Numbered from the stretch's first letter, positions 1 through 8,658 are shown. The stretch: 64,000 bases of DNA from Eisenbergiella tayi (GCF_001881565.1 NZ_MPDJ01000004.1:1-64000); one strand, 5' to 3'. Notes: a model not told the origin generated them from the sequence alone. Numbers and translations are program-made.

Positions 1-1
1 G

Positions 2-178
2 AAGTTCATCGGCCAGGCAAAAAAAGCCATTTATTCCGCCATGGATATCAAGCGTGCCAATTCCTTTATTGAAGACATTCGGTTTGTACACCGTACCTTC
101 GGCGGATTTATCAGCGGTAAGCTTCTGTTTTCAAAGAGGCAAGAGGATTTTTCAATTGATGGGAAATATCGGTTATGA
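2..178 (+). pseudogene. AI-2E family transporter fragment, cut at both ends
   Basis: Reading frame 2 enters from outside the window and runs 58 codons to a TGA at 176. Residues up to about codon 42, including RFVHRTFGGFISGKLL, look like the conserved segment of AI-2E/PerM-type membrane transporters, where GGFISGKLLD is normally followed by further membrane helices. Here the similarity stops after KLL at about 123-130 and the frame then reads antisense through the kinase gene on the other strand. The 3' half of the transporter is therefore missing. The start lies outside the window. Family assignment rests on a short stretch recognised by eye. Confidence 0.6.
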
Positions 179-659
179 GTTCCTTTGTCTTTCCTTCCTC
201 CAGTTTCAGCCTTTCCTGTATAAGCCCATTTTTCGCTTCCTTTTCTTCTGTTAACAGAAGGAGGCTGCTGTAATCCTCTTCCATACACCGGCAGCGTTTT
301 CGGCTCTGTATATCCGCATACAGAAACAGAAGGCCTGCGGCACAGGTAATGCCACAAAACAGGAAAAAATAACGGAGTATAAGGCGTGAGGTATCTCTGC
401 TGCCTGTATCAAATCCATATTTTTCTTCCAAAGCCCGGCCTTTTTCATAGTAAATATCAGAGTAATAACGTTCCGGCTCATTCACCGCTCCTAGAAGTTC
501 ACTTTCCTGTTCAGGATAAATGGCGGCCATATAGCCTAAAAGCATATATTCCTTTTTCTGAAGCTCCCATCCCATAGAAAGGAATAAAATTATAAAAAGT
601 ACCAGTATAAAAAGAAGCCCGGCATAGCTCAGGCTTCTTTTACAGCTTCTTTTGTCCAT
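111..659 (-). pseudogene. Sensor histidine kinase, truncated after the H box
   Basis: The 182-residue product has two membrane segments (about residues 11-31 and 97-115) flanking a short extracellular loop, a coiled stretch, and a phosphoacceptor box (DISHQLKNPLASLKTE) near its end. It then stops, so the rest of the dimerisation helix and the entire ATP-binding domain are absent. Its start overlaps the end of the response regulator gene at 629-1306 by about 30 bases, the usual arrangement for a cognate pair. Truncation occurs where a transporter fragment on the opposite strand begins, at a shared AAGCTTCTG sequence. As it stands the protein could not autophosphorylate. Confidence 0.85.
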
Positions 660-1306
660 ATATATCCCATCCCCCTTACTGTCTGTATCTCTTCGGCAGC
701 AATTTTGTTTCTAAGCCTGCTGATATTAACCGGTACGGTGTTATCATCCACAAACTGTCCGTCCTGGCCCCATACAGCCTCTAAAAGCTGCTCCTTTGTG
801 AGTATCTGCCGGGGATTCTCCAGAAAAAAAGCCAGCAGCAGCCATTCCTTTTTTGTCAGGACAATCGGTTCGCTGTCCTTATATGCTTTCATTTCATGAT
901 AATCCAGGCAGATACCGCCGGATCGCAGCCGGTAGGAATCCTTTTTCTCAACCCTTCTCATCAGGGCGTTTACCTTGGAAAGCAGTATCATCAGACTGAA
1001 AGGCTTTGTAATATAATCGTCCGCTCCATAGTCGTAGCCGTTTACAATATCGACTTCCTGGTTCAGTGCGGTAAGGAAAATCAGATAGACATTGCTGGTT
1101 TTCCTTATTTCCCGGCAGAAAGAAATACCGTCACCGTCAGGAAGGGAAATATCACTGATAATCAGCGATATTTCCTTTTCCCGGAAAAGTTCTCTTGCCT
1201 GGGTGACAGTAAAGGCCTGAAATACCTCATAGCCTTCCCTTTGAAGCCTTAAGGCAATGCCTTTATTCAGATTTTCATCATCTTCCAATAATAATATGGT
1301 CTTCAA
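629..1306 (-). CDS. OmpR/PhoB-family response regulator (partner of truncated kinase)
   Basis: A 225-residue two-domain regulator. The receiver domain (1-120) has the acidic pair E8/D9/D10, phosphoacceptor D52 (SDISLPDGDG), the T79-A80 switch and K101 (TKPFS). The C-terminal winged helix (about 130-222) ends in the typical VRGMGY segment. The start is a TTG at 1306, one base after the stop of the upstream kinase gene, preceded by AAAGAGGAA as ribosome-binding site; no ATG fits the conserved MKTILLLEDD start. It should act as a DNA-binding output protein for a membrane kinase. The adjacent cognate kinase is truncated, so signalling may be lost or taken over by another kinase. Confidence 0.93.
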   Translation of the reverse strand: MKTILLLEDDENLNKGIALRLQREGYEVFQAFTVTQARELFREKEISLIISDISLPDGDGISFCREIRKTSNVYLIFLTALNQEVDIVNGYDYGADDYITKPFSLMILLSKVNALMRRVEKKDSYRLRSGGICLDYHEMKAYKDSEPIVLTKKEWLLLAFFLENPRQILTKEQLLEAVWGQDGQFVDDNTVPVNISRLRNKIAAEEIQTVRGMGYIWTKEAVKEA

Positions 1307-1307
1307 G

Positions 1308-4166
1308 CTATTCCTCTTTATTGTTCTTCCTGCGTTCCCTTTTCGGCCGCCTTTTCATAAACGTATTCTTTTGAGGCGGCTCCGGTCCCTGAGTGCTTCC
1401 GGAATTTAAAGGTACTCCGGAAGGTATGATCCTGTTGTCCTGAGGATATGGGGCATTTTGATTCTGCCAGTCCATATTGGGTACGTTTGGCTGGTAAGGA
1501 TAATTGGGACGAACCGTATTATTTCCGGGATAGCCTCCATAGTTATTGCTATAAGGAGTACCAAAGCTCCGCCCCGTATTTCCCTGCTGCATGGGACGGG
1601 GGCTGTAATAATTGGGATTTCCGTAACCATTTCCCTGCGGACCGCCGTTCTGTGTTCCATAGCCGGGAGTGCCATAATAGCCGTTGTTTCCCGGGAAAAA
1701 TCCGCTGCCCGGCTGCTGTGCGGTTCCGTTTTTGTCCCCGAACGTCATTGTAACGCCCTGCGCGGCAGCCTTTTCTTCGCCGGAAGCAGCACCGTCCGTA
1801 TTTTTCTTTTTAAACCGCAGGATTACCTTAAACAGGTCTCCGTCGATATCAATTTTCATAGAACCGCCCTGCAGCTCTGCAAAGCTTTTGGCTATGGCCA
1901 AGCCAAGGCCGCTTCCTTCCGTATTACGGGCATCATCGCCTCTTACAAAACGTTCCGTAAGCTCTTCCGCAGCTACAGACAGTTCTGTTGCGGATATATT
2001 TTTAAGCTCGATTTGTACATAGTCTGCCTCATTCCTCAGAAGAATATAAACCCTGGTTCCCGAAAGAGCATATTTAACAATATTACTGTAGAGATTGTCA
2101 AATATCCGGTAGGTTTTCTGACTGTCCAAAGGAAGAATAATTTTTTCATCCGGAAGGCTGAATTTAAAATCAAGCCCTGCGGAGGAAATCCTGTCATCCT
2201 GCTCCAGATAAGCCTGACGCAGAAGGTTGCAGATATCCACATCCACGATTTGAAGCGTTACGGATTTACTGCTGGCTTTGCTGATTTCGAACAAATCTTC
2301 TATGAGCACTTTAAGACGATTGGCCTTACGCTGCAGAATATCCAGATACTCTTTTCTCTTCTCATCCGGAAGGGAAGGATCACGAAGCAGCTCAATATAG
2401 GTAATAATAGCAGTTAAAGGCGTTTTCAAGTCATGGGAAACATTGGTGATAAGCTCTGTTTTCATCCGCTGGCTCTTAACTTCTTCATTTACAGCACGTT
2501 TAAAGTCCGCCTGAATCTGCCACAGCTGGGACTTATAGCTTTCAAAGATACCGAAATTTTCTGAAAGCGCGGTATCCAGATTCCCCTGAGCAATAGAACT
2601 CGTAGCGTTCAGCAGCTTCCGGTATTTGGACTGGATATCCTTTACATATCTTTTCAATATAAAATATATGATGACTGAATAAATTATCAGGCCGAAAATT
2701 CCGGCGAACCAGAAGCAGCAGATTATCAGGAGAATGCCGAAGTTTACGGCAATGACCTTCAGTATGATCCTGTTTGCATCGGTACCGATATCATAAGTGA
2801 CGAGATCCGTGTAAAAATCGTGTACCACTTCCCGTACTTTCCCGACGATACGCGTCCAATATCTACAGATCAGACTGTGTTTCTTCAGATAACCTCTTCC
2901 GAAGCCTGAAAGATTGGTTCCTATCAGGAAGGCAAGAAGAAAAACTATCAGTAACAGAAGAAACATTATGGTTTTATCCAGAGGGAGGAAACCGAGTTTC
3001 CCATCCAGCCCTATTCCCGCCCTGACATTGCGCAGGAACAGATCGTTCTGAAATTCATATACAAATTGAATCACCTGTGATGATGCCATAAACAGTAAGA
3101 CGACTGCCGCTGCTGTAAACTCCAGCGGAATCCGGCCGATTTTATTGATAGCTTCCTCATTATGCAGAATCCGTTTCCGGCACAGAAAGAACCCGATAAC
3201 GGCAGCAGCCAGAAGAAATAGTATATAAGCCGGAGCAATCCCTGCCTGATAATAGCTGTTTCTGCCTGCAAAATGAAGACTTTGGAAATTGCTCATATAT
3301 TCATAATAATTATCCGGCTTCATGAGTTCCGTATACTGGGCCTGAGTCAGACCGTATATTACCCTCATATTGGAAGGTGCCATCAGGGTAAGATGGATGG
3401 AACCTGCCGCAAACATATCATTATATTCATCATAAACCGTGTAATCCGCCATGCGTCCGTTAGCTTCATAATTATAGGTATATCCGGATGGCACATCTTC
3501 CTGCAGCTTTAACGGAAAATCATGACCGGCATTCTGCACACGGCTTAAGAACTGCTTGGCATTGTCCCTGCACCTCACGTTGACATTGGATATGTTGCCG
3601 GCACTGTCATACTGCAGGCTCAGATAATAAAGATAATCTGATTTTTTATCAGAATCCGCCTGCTGCTCGCTCAGCGCATCAGGCAGACTGGTTCCGCTGT
3701 TTGAAAGGATTGTACCGCTGTTTAAATCCTCCACATAATAATCCATCATTTCGCCCAGAGAAGACAGCATGCCTTCAAACTGCATACACTGGCTGTTAAT
3801 CGATTCTCTCTGGGTAGAAAGAAATGTCTGCATTGCCATATCCGTATACGAGTCGGAAAACGACTCCGATTCGTCATCCTCAGTGCGGTTGTAAGTATTC
3901 TGGATCTTCGTTTCCAGATAAAGATCGGAGTATTCGTATTGCTTCTGATCTGCTTTTTCCCGCAGATATTTATACTGAACCAGATTTACAGCAAATAAAT
4001 CACTGATAAAATCCTGTTCGGTAAGAGGATCTATATAACTCTCTTCTGCCTTTTTCTGAAACAATGGAAAAAGAGACATGAAAAGAATACTGACGGCAGC
4101 ACTGATAGCTATCGCCGGCAGTAAAAAGGAACTGTTTTTATTGTTTTTCCATTTTGTATCCAACAC
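1308..4166 (-). CDS. Large membrane sensor histidine kinase with disordered Gly/Asn/Tyr-rich tail
   Basis: A 952-residue kinase. A first membrane helix (about 13-35) is followed by an extracellular region to about 310, then membrane helices near 313-330, 349-368, 399-418 and 470-503, a HAMP-like linker, the phosphoacceptor H578 (TNVSHDLKTPLTAI), an N box near 691-698 and GSGLGLAIAK at 751. The catalytic core ends near 788. A further ~165 residues are rich in Gly, Asn, Tyr, Pro and Gln (about 815-905) and end in a basic stretch (RRPKRERRKNNKEE). Most family members stop after the ATPase domain, so the tail is unusual. Start is GTG at 4166 (or the adjacent TTG) behind AAAGGTGG, overlapping the response regulator by 29 bases. 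Confidence 0.92.
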   Translation of the reverse strand: MLDTKWKNNKNSSFLLPAIAISAAVSILFMSLFPLFQKKAEESYIDPLTEQDFISDLFAVNLVQYKYLREKADQKQYEYSDLYLETKIQNTYNRTEDDESESFSDSYTDMAMQTFLSTQRESINSQCMQFEGMLSSLGEMMDYYVEDLNSGTILSNSGTSLPDALSEQQADSDKKSDYLYYLSLQYDSAGNISNVNVRCRDNAKQFLSRVQNAGHDFPLKLQEDVPSGYTYNYEANGRMADYTVYDEYNDMFAAGSIHLTLMAPSNMRVIYGLTQAQYTELMKPDNYYEYMSNFQSLHFAGRNSYYQAGIAPAYILFLLAAAVIGFFLCRKRILHNEEAINKIGRIPLEFTAAAVVLLFMASSQVIQFVYEFQNDLFLRNVRAGIGLDGKLGFLPLDKTIMFLLLLIVFLLAFLIGTNLSGFGRGYLKKHSLICRYWTRIVGKVREVVHDFYTDLVTYDIGTDANRIILKVIAVNFGILLIICCFWFAGIFGLIIYSVIIYFILKRYVKDIQSKYRKLLNATSSIAQGNLDTALSENFGIFESYKSQLWQIQADFKRAVNEEVKSQRMKTELITNVSHDLKTPLTAIITYIELLRDPSLPDEKRKEYLDILQRKANRLKVLIEDLFEISKASSKSVTLQIVDVDICNLLRQAYLEQDDRISSAGLDFKFSLPDEKIILPLDSQKTYRIFDNLYSNIVKYALSGTRVYILLRNEADYVQIELKNISATELSVAAEELTERFVRGDDARNTEGSGLGLAIAKSFAELQGGSMKIDIDGDLFKVILRFKKKNTDGAASGEEKAAAQGVTMTFGDKNGTAQQPGSGFFPGNNGYYGTPGYGTQNGGPQGNGYGNPNYYSPRPMQQGNTGRSFGTPYSNNYGGYPGNNTVRPNYPYQPNVPNMDWQNQNAPYPQDNRIIPSGVPLNSGSTQGPEPPQKNTFMKRRPKRERRKNNKEE

Positions 4167-4851
4167 CCCACACCACCTTTAAATATTTAGGATTTTTCGG
4201 ATCAATTTCGATTTTCTCCCTGATTTTACGAATGTGGACCATAATGGTATCTGTATTAATCGCTTTTTCATTCCAGATACGTTCATATATTTCGTCTGCA
4301 CTGAATACCCGTCCCGGGTTTTTAATGAGAAGAAGCAGAATCTTGAATTCTATAGGAGTCAGTTTAACAGGGTTTCCATCCACGAAAACTTCTACTGTTT
4401 CTTCGTTAACCTCAATGCCTCCCAGACAGTGATAGGTATCATTTTCCGGCTCTGCCGCTTTAGTCACAGCATCCAGATATCTGCTGTAGCGGCGGAGATG
4501 GGAATTGACTCTGGCCAGAAGCTCCATGGTAGTAAAGGGTTTGGTCACATAATCGTCTGCACCCATATTCAGTCCCATGATTTTATCAACTTCCTCTGAT
4601 TTGGCAGAAAGCATAATAACCGGGAAATCATAGCCTTTATCCCGGACCTTCATCATCATGGTAATGCCATCCATACGGGGCATCATGATATCAACTATGG
4701 CAAGATGAATCTCTTCCTGCATAATGACCTGTAAACCTTCTACTCCGTCCCCGGCCTGGAAAACCACATAGCCCTGGTTTCTCAAATATATTTCAATTCC
4801 TTCTCTGATATCCTTGTCATCTTCCACTACTAAAATACGGTTTGCTTCCAA
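4138..4851 (-). CDS. OmpR/PhoB-family response regulator
   Basis: With the TTG start at 4851 the product has 237 residues and begins MEANRILVVEDD. That TTG sits about 10 bases after AGGGAGGATG; the upstream ATG at 4878 lacks a convincing ribosome-binding site, so I prefer the TTG. The receiver has D11/D12, phosphoacceptor D54 (VDIMMPRMDG) and the TKPF lysine. The winged-helix domain ends VVWGVGYKMEKQ. It is first of four co-directional genes (regulator, kinase, regulator, truncated kinase) whose ends overlap or abut, implying one transcript. Regulators of this type control transcription after phosphorylation by the paired kinase. Confidence 0.93.
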   Translation of the reverse strand: MEANRILVVEDDKDIREGIEIYLRNQGYVVFQAGDGVEGLQVIMQEEIHLAIVDIMMPRMDGITMMMKVRDKGYDFPVIMLSAKSEEVDKIMGLNMGADDYVTKPFTTMELLARVNSHLRRYSRYLDAVTKAAEPENDTYHCLGGIEVNEETVEVFVDGNPVKLTPIEFKILLLLIKNPGRVFSADEIYERIWNEKAINTDTIMVHIRKIREKIEIDPKNPKYLKVVWGVGYKMEKQ

Positions 4852-4913
4852 TTTAAAACATCCTCCCTCTGCTGTCATGTGTAATTTACGGCATCTCCGG
4901 CCGTATTCTTGTA

Positions 4914-4923
4914 GTATTATAAC
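4914..4923 (-). promoter_or_regulatory. Extended -10 promoter for the two-component gene cluster
   Basis: Minus-strand TATAAT at 4921-4916 is preceded by TG at the extended -10 position (TGTTATAAT). I see no good -35. It lies about 65 bases upstream of the first response regulator start. Confidence 0.5.
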
Positions 4924-5074
4924 ATACTTTCCTCTTTTTTTCCTATAAATAAAAACAAGGAACAGATCATTCAGCGTGTAATACAGCCCAAGGATTTCTT
5001 ACTTAAAAACCCCTGAGGCTGCTGCAATCAGGTTTAAGAATAGAATATTCCTGAAAGCTAAAAATTGGGCACAG

Positions 5075-5116
5075 AAAAAACCAAAGAATTTCTTAAGAAA
5101 CCCTTTGGTTTTCTGG
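5075..5116 (-). terminator. Intrinsic terminator downstream of the yneA-like gene
   Basis: Ten-base arms AAAACCAAAG (5077-5086) and CTTTGGTTTT (5103-5112) form a hairpin followed on the minus strand by a T-rich run. The rest of 4922-5191 holds no gene I can see. Confidence 0.6.
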
Positions 5117-5191
5117 AAATTAAGTGTGTGAAGTTTATAGAAAAGGAACATATGTTCCTTATTCCCGATTCAGTATGTATTATTCCTCTTA

Positions 5192-5545
5192 TTATTTGAA
5201 CTCTGCTGAATAATACGGAACAATAAGATAGTCACCCTCACAGATATTATCATCCAGTAAATGATTGGTTCTGACCACTTCTTTAATAAAGGATTCCTTT
5301 GATTTGAAATTCTCATCGGCATAGGCATCCGCAAGCGACCACAGGGTATCACCTGCTTCAATCCGGATGCTGGTATAATATTTGTAATAGACAGGCGTAT
5401 CGGGGCCCTGTGCTTTGGAAATAAAACTGCCTCCTGCAATTGTAAGGAATATTGTTATGGAGGCGGAAATGATAAAAATGAGGATATGACGTTTCCGTTC
5501 CCGCTCTCTTCTGATTTTATTCAATCGGATTCTTTCTTCAAACAT
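5192..5545 (-). CDS. yneA: YneA-like SOS cell-division inhibitor (membrane anchor plus LysM)
   Basis: Using the ATG at 5545, which follows GGAGGGCGGAAA, the product is 117 residues: a very basic N-terminus (RLNKIRRERERKRH), one membrane segment (about 21-40), then a LysM domain (about 57-115) beginning IRIEAGDTLWSLADAY. In Bacillus and relatives YneA has this layout, is made during DNA damage and delays division by acting at the septum outside the membrane. Gene position supports this: it is divergent from lexA, and the space between them carries SOS boxes. Function is inferred from architecture and location; sequence conservation in YneA proteins is low. A longer reading from 5620 runs through an SOS box and is unlikely. 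Confidence 0.8.
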   Translation of the reverse strand: MFEERIRLNKIRRERERKRHILIFIISASITIFLTIAGGSFISKAQGPDTPVYYKYYTSIRIEAGDTLWSLADAYADENFKSKESFIKEVVRTNHLLDDNICEGDYLIVPYYSAEFK

Positions 5546-5566
5546 TTTCCGCCCTCCAGACATATT

Positions 5567-5663
5567 CGAACACACGTTCTTTATGCTTTTTATTATATCG
5601 AACATAGATTCGATTGTCAATAGTATCAGCGTAAAAACGGGACAAAAATCGAACAGTTATTCG
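5567..5663. promoter_or_regulatory. Three LexA (SOS) boxes between yneA-like gene and lexA
   Basis: Three 14-mers resemble the Gram-positive SOS box CGAACATATGTTCG: CGAACACACGTTCT at 5567-5580, CGAACATAGATTCG at 5599-5612 and CGAACAGTTATTCG at 5650-5663. Their starts are 32 and 51 bases apart, close to three and five helical turns, so they lie on one face of the DNA. The first is nearest the yneA-like gene and has the intact GAAC-N4-GTTC core; the last lies just upstream of the lexA -35 element. This fits LexA repressing both divergent genes. Confidence 0.88.
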
Positions 5664-5673
5664 GAATATATGT

Positions 5674-5702
5674 TTGCTTTTTAAAACTCCCTATGCTATA
5701 CT
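5674..5702 (+). promoter_or_regulatory. lexA promoter
   Basis: TTGCTT (5674-5679), a 17-base spacer and TATACT (5697-5702) with an extended -10 TG at 5694-5695. The lexA ribosome-binding site TAAGGAGG follows. Confidence 0.82.
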
Positions 5703-5739
5703 TAAAAAAACACTATCGGGATTTTAAGGAGGATGAAAT

Positions 5740-6360
5740 ATGGCACAGGGCAAGATTACTGCAAAGCAGAAAGAAATCCTGGAATACATAAAGGTTCAAA
5801 TATTGGAAAGGGGATATCCGCCTGCAGTAAGAGAAATCTGTGAGGCTGTTCACCTGAAGTCCACATCCTCTGTTCATTCCCACCTGGAGACATTGGAAAA
5901 GAACGGATATATCAGAAGAGATCCTACCAAGCCCCGGGCTATAGAAATCTGTGACGACAGTTTCCAGATGGTGAGAACAGAAATGATCAGCCTGCCCGTT
6001 GTCGGCAACGTCGCTGCAGGCCAGCCCATTCTTGCGGAAGAAAATATTGAGAGCTATTTTCCGATCCCGGCTGAATTCATACCGGGAGGCGATCCTTCTT
6101 TTATTCTTAAGGTTCGCGGTGATTCCATGATAAATGCAGGTATTAATAACGGCGACCAGATTTTTGTACAAAGCTGTTCCACAGCCAGGAACGGCGATAT
6201 GGTAGTTGCGCTGATAGATGACTCCGCTACGGTAAAGACCTTCTATCGTGAAAAAGGCCACATCCGTCTCCAGCCTGAAAATGATAACATGGATCCCATC
6301 ATCGTCAATGACTGTAAGATTTTAGGAAAAGTTTTCGGCGTATTCCGAATTTATCATTAA
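5740..6360 (+). CDS. lexA: LexA repressor, SOS response
   Basis: A 206-residue protein with the LexA layout: an N-terminal winged helix (1-70, recognition helix within [18 protein letters not shown]) and a C-terminal self-cleaving peptidase. The cleavage dipeptide A93-G94 (VAAGQP), catalytic S129 (GDSM) and K166 (TVKTF) are all present, so RecA-stimulated autocleavage should work. The start at 5740 follows TAAGGAGGATGAAAT. The three SOS boxes upstream imply autoregulation. It is one of the few plus-strand genes here and is followed by a strong terminator. Confidence 0.98.
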   Translation: MAQGKITAKQKEILEYIKVQILERGYPPAVREICEAVHLKSTSSVHSHLETLEKNGYIRRDPTKPRAIEICDDSFQMVRTEMISLPVVGNVAAGQPILAEENIESYFPIPAEFIPGGDPSFILKVRGDSMINAGINNGDQIFVQSCSTARNGDMVVALIDDSATVKTFYREKGHIRLQPENDNMDPIIVNDCKILGKVFGVFRIYH

Positions 6361-6380
6361 TTTATAAGCGCGCAGGAACA

Positions 6381-6428
6381 AACAGCCTGCTGTGGACGAG
6401 GATAACCTCCCACAGCAGGCTGTTTTCA
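6381..6428 (+). terminator. lexA terminator
   Basis: A 15-base stem (AACAGCCTGCTGTGG at 6381-6395, complement at 6410-6424) with a short T run, 20 bases after the lexA stop. Confidence 0.85.
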
Positions 6429-6489
6429 GATCTGTCAATATGTAAAAAGATAATCCGGACAGAGAAAGTGCCGCATCACGGCGGCACTC

Positions 6490-6822
6490 TCAGGAACGGA
6501 ACATAAAAGAGATTTCACATTCATCTGCAATTTTGCGGCAGATGTTTACCGTATGATCCATGATAAAGCTGAACTTTCCTTCTTCCGCATCCACATCCAG
6601 TTCCTTCAGGTCTGCCGAAATTCTTGCGGAATGCATTCCTTCCAGACCATCCATTTCATGAAGGATTTTTTCCGCCTTTCCGGCATCCGATAAATGGGTA
6701 AGATGATAACTTCTCAGCATACAGGCAATTTCTTCCTTTCCGGGTTTTACCATAAGTATTCCCGGCTTCAGGAAGAATAAACCAATATCAAAAAGTTTTT
6801 CAGATAAAAAACGTCCGTTCAT
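6490..6822 (-). CDS. Hypothetical protein, 110 residues
   Basis: I do not recognise this protein. It is mixed alpha/beta by eye, with alternating hydrophobic residues (DLKELDVDAEEGKFSFIMDHTVNI) but no signal peptide, membrane helix or motif. Its ATG at 6822 follows the stop codon of the acetyltransferase gene directly and has no ribosome-binding site of its own, so it is probably translated by coupling to the upstream gene. The pairing suggests a linked role but gives no clue to function. Confidence 0.65.
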   Translation of the reverse strand: MNGRFLSEKLFDIGLFFLKPGILMVKPGKEEIACMLRSYHLTHLSDAGKAEKILHEMDGLEGMHSARISADLKELDVDAEEGKFSFIMDHTVNICRKIADECEISFMFRS

Positions 6823-7674
6823 TTATACCGTATGCACACGATACCAGTAAGTATAAGCTTCTTCAAATCCCAGCCCCTGATAAAGCCTGACTGCCGGGCG
6901 GTTGGTAGCGGATACATGGAGGAATGCCTTTTGGGCTCCTTCCTTTTTTCCTTCTTCCATGATGGCACGGCAGATACGTGCTCCTATCCCATTCTGCCGG
7001 AAGCTGCTTTCCACACGGATATCATAAATACCGATTTTATTATCTTCCACCACACCAAGGCCGCAGCCCACAATTCTGCCGCAGTCTGCATTACTGCCAT
7101 GGGATATTTCGTTTTCATATAAAGCCGCACAATACACAGGTTTACGGATTGCGTTAAGCATTGCCCTTGCGGTTTCCGGACATATATCTTTATCCATACC
7201 TTCCAAAGTAAGGAAGGCTTCCAGCCAGTTGTCATCTATTTCATGGCTGAGGCGAATTTCTGTTTTTGCCAAAATATTGTTTTCCTGAGCACCGTCTTCT
7301 CCCGTAGGACTGCCGGACGAGAGGACCTGCGCCTCTTCTGAAGAGAGGCTGTCTTCCGAAGTGAGACTGCATTCCATAATATATGTTTTGTCTTCCAGCT
7401 CGTACTGCCTCATTGCCAGCTGCTGATCCAATGCTGCCGGAACGTTAGGCGTCATCTTAAAAACACAGGGAAGGCCTTTTTCTCTGAATTTATTTTCACA
7501 ATAATCAATTTTATCTTCATAAGCTCTTGTGGAAAGATAAAGTGGGCTTATACAATTCCCCTGATATCCTTCTCCTCCGGAGAAACGGAGAATCCAGCCA
7601 TCATAAACTTCTGTATGCAAAACAGGAAATGCGTTAAGCGTAAGCTCTTCATAGCGCAGCGCGTTAAAATTCAT
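6823..7674 (-). CDS. GNAT-family N-acetyltransferase
   Basis: A 283-residue protein. The C-terminal 130 residues form a GNAT acetyl-CoA domain with the binding loop RQNGIGARI and the terminal strand AVRLYQGLGFEEAYTYWYR. The N-terminal half (WILRFSGGEGYQGNCISPL and onward) resembles the front domain of acetyltransferases in which a second, degenerate GNAT fold precedes the active one. Ser/Glu-rich residues 126-155 look like a linker. Such enzymes acetylate amines, but the substrate cannot be told. A promoter was not obvious; the gene is followed without a gap by the 110-residue gene. Confidence 0.85.
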   Translation of the reverse strand: MNFNALRYEELTLNAFPVLHTEVYDGWILRFSGGEGYQGNCISPLYLSTRAYEDKIDYCENKFREKGLPCVFKMTPNVPAALDQQLAMRQYELEDKTYIMECSLTSEDSLSSEEAQVLSSGSPTGEDGAQENNILAKTEIRLSHEIDDNWLEAFLTLEGMDKDICPETARAMLNAIRKPVYCAALYENEISHGSNADCGRIVGCGLGVVEDNKIGIYDIRVESSFRQNGIGARICRAIMEEGKKEGAQKAFLHVSATNRPAVRLYQGLGFEEAYTYWYRVHTV

Positions 7675-7792
7675 ACCACAGGCCTCCTCTACTAACTTAT
7701 ATTCTACATGGCATTTTTAATACAAAAAACAGAATTGGTGCTTTCAATCTTGCAAATTGTGCTTTATAATAAACAGAAATGGAGGATTGCAT

Positions 7793-8635
7793 ATGGAAAA
7801 TTACGAAAAGACAGGATATCTGCAGAATGACTTCCGGATTTTTCATCTCAACGATATGAAAAAAATGGAATTTTCCTATCATTACCACGATTTTGATAAA
7901 ATCGTCCTCTTCCTGAGCGGGGATGTAACCTATTCCATTGAGGGACGGAAATATGAATTAAAGCCCTATGATATTATTCTTGTCAATGCAGGAGAAATAC
8001 ATCGTCCTGTCATTCACAGCTGCCATCCCTATGAAAGGATTATCATCTATGTTTCTTCCGGATTTATGCAGGAATATAAAGATGAGAGCTATGATTTAAG
8101 CCGCTGCTTCCGGGAAGCGAAGGCAAAGCATGGAAACGTCCTGCGTATTGATAATATGGAAAAAAGCAGCCTTTTCGCCGTGTGCAGGGAACTGGAGCGC
8201 TCTTTCTCCGGAAAAGAATATGCCAATGAACTGTATCAGAAGGTTCTTTTCCTGGAATTCATGATCTGGCTGAACCGGGCCCTGATAAATAATCATGTGA
8301 ATTATCTGGAAAATGAGGTGTCCAATGAGAAAATCACGGCTATTATTGATTATATTAATTCCCACATGCATGAAGAAGTGACGGTTGATGATCTGGCTGA
8401 TCATTTTTTTATAAGCCGTTCTTATCTGATGCACCTTTTTAAGGCGGAAACCGGATACTCCATAGGCTCCTATATCAGCGAAAAGCGACTTCTGGCTGCC
8501 AAAACACAAATCCAAAACGGAAAGAGCGTGACAGAAGCCTGTTATGCCTGCGGTTTCAGGGACTATTCCACCTTTTCCAGAGCCTTCAAGAAAAAATTCG
8601 GGACTACGCCGAAACATTCCGATAATATTATATAG
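7793..8635 (+). CDS. AraC-family transcriptional regulator
   Basis: I use the ATG at 7793, seven bases after GGAGG, giving 280 residues. Residues about 10-95 form a cupin-type sensing domain (HYHDFDKIVLFLSGDVTYSIEGRKYEL), typical of regulators that bind small molecules such as sugars. The last 100 residues hold two AraC-type helix-turn-helix motifs (VDDLADHFFISRSYLMHLFK and the ACGFRDYSTFSRAFKKKFG segment). A TATAAT at 7765-7770 is a likely -10 with a weak -35 near 7742. The gene is isolated, so its target is unknown. Confidence 0.92.
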   Translation: MENYEKTGYLQNDFRIFHLNDMKKMEFSYHYHDFDKIVLFLSGDVTYSIEGRKYELKPYDIILVNAGEIHRPVIHSCHPYERIIIYVSSGFMQEYKDESYDLSRCFREAKAKHGNVLRIDNMEKSSLFAVCRELERSFSGKEYANELYQKVLFLEFMIWLNRALINNHVNYLENEVSNEKITAIIDYINSHMHEEVTVDDLADHFFISRSYLMHLFKAETGYSIGSYISEKRLLAAKTQIQNGKSVTEACYACGFRDYSTFSRAFKKKFGTTPKHSDNII

Positions 8636-8658
8636 AAACGTATGCTGCCGGGCACATA

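Noticed and set aside
1448..2417. Long plus-strand open frames opposite the kinase
   Set aside because: They are antisense to a clear histidine kinase and have no ribosome-binding site or domain.
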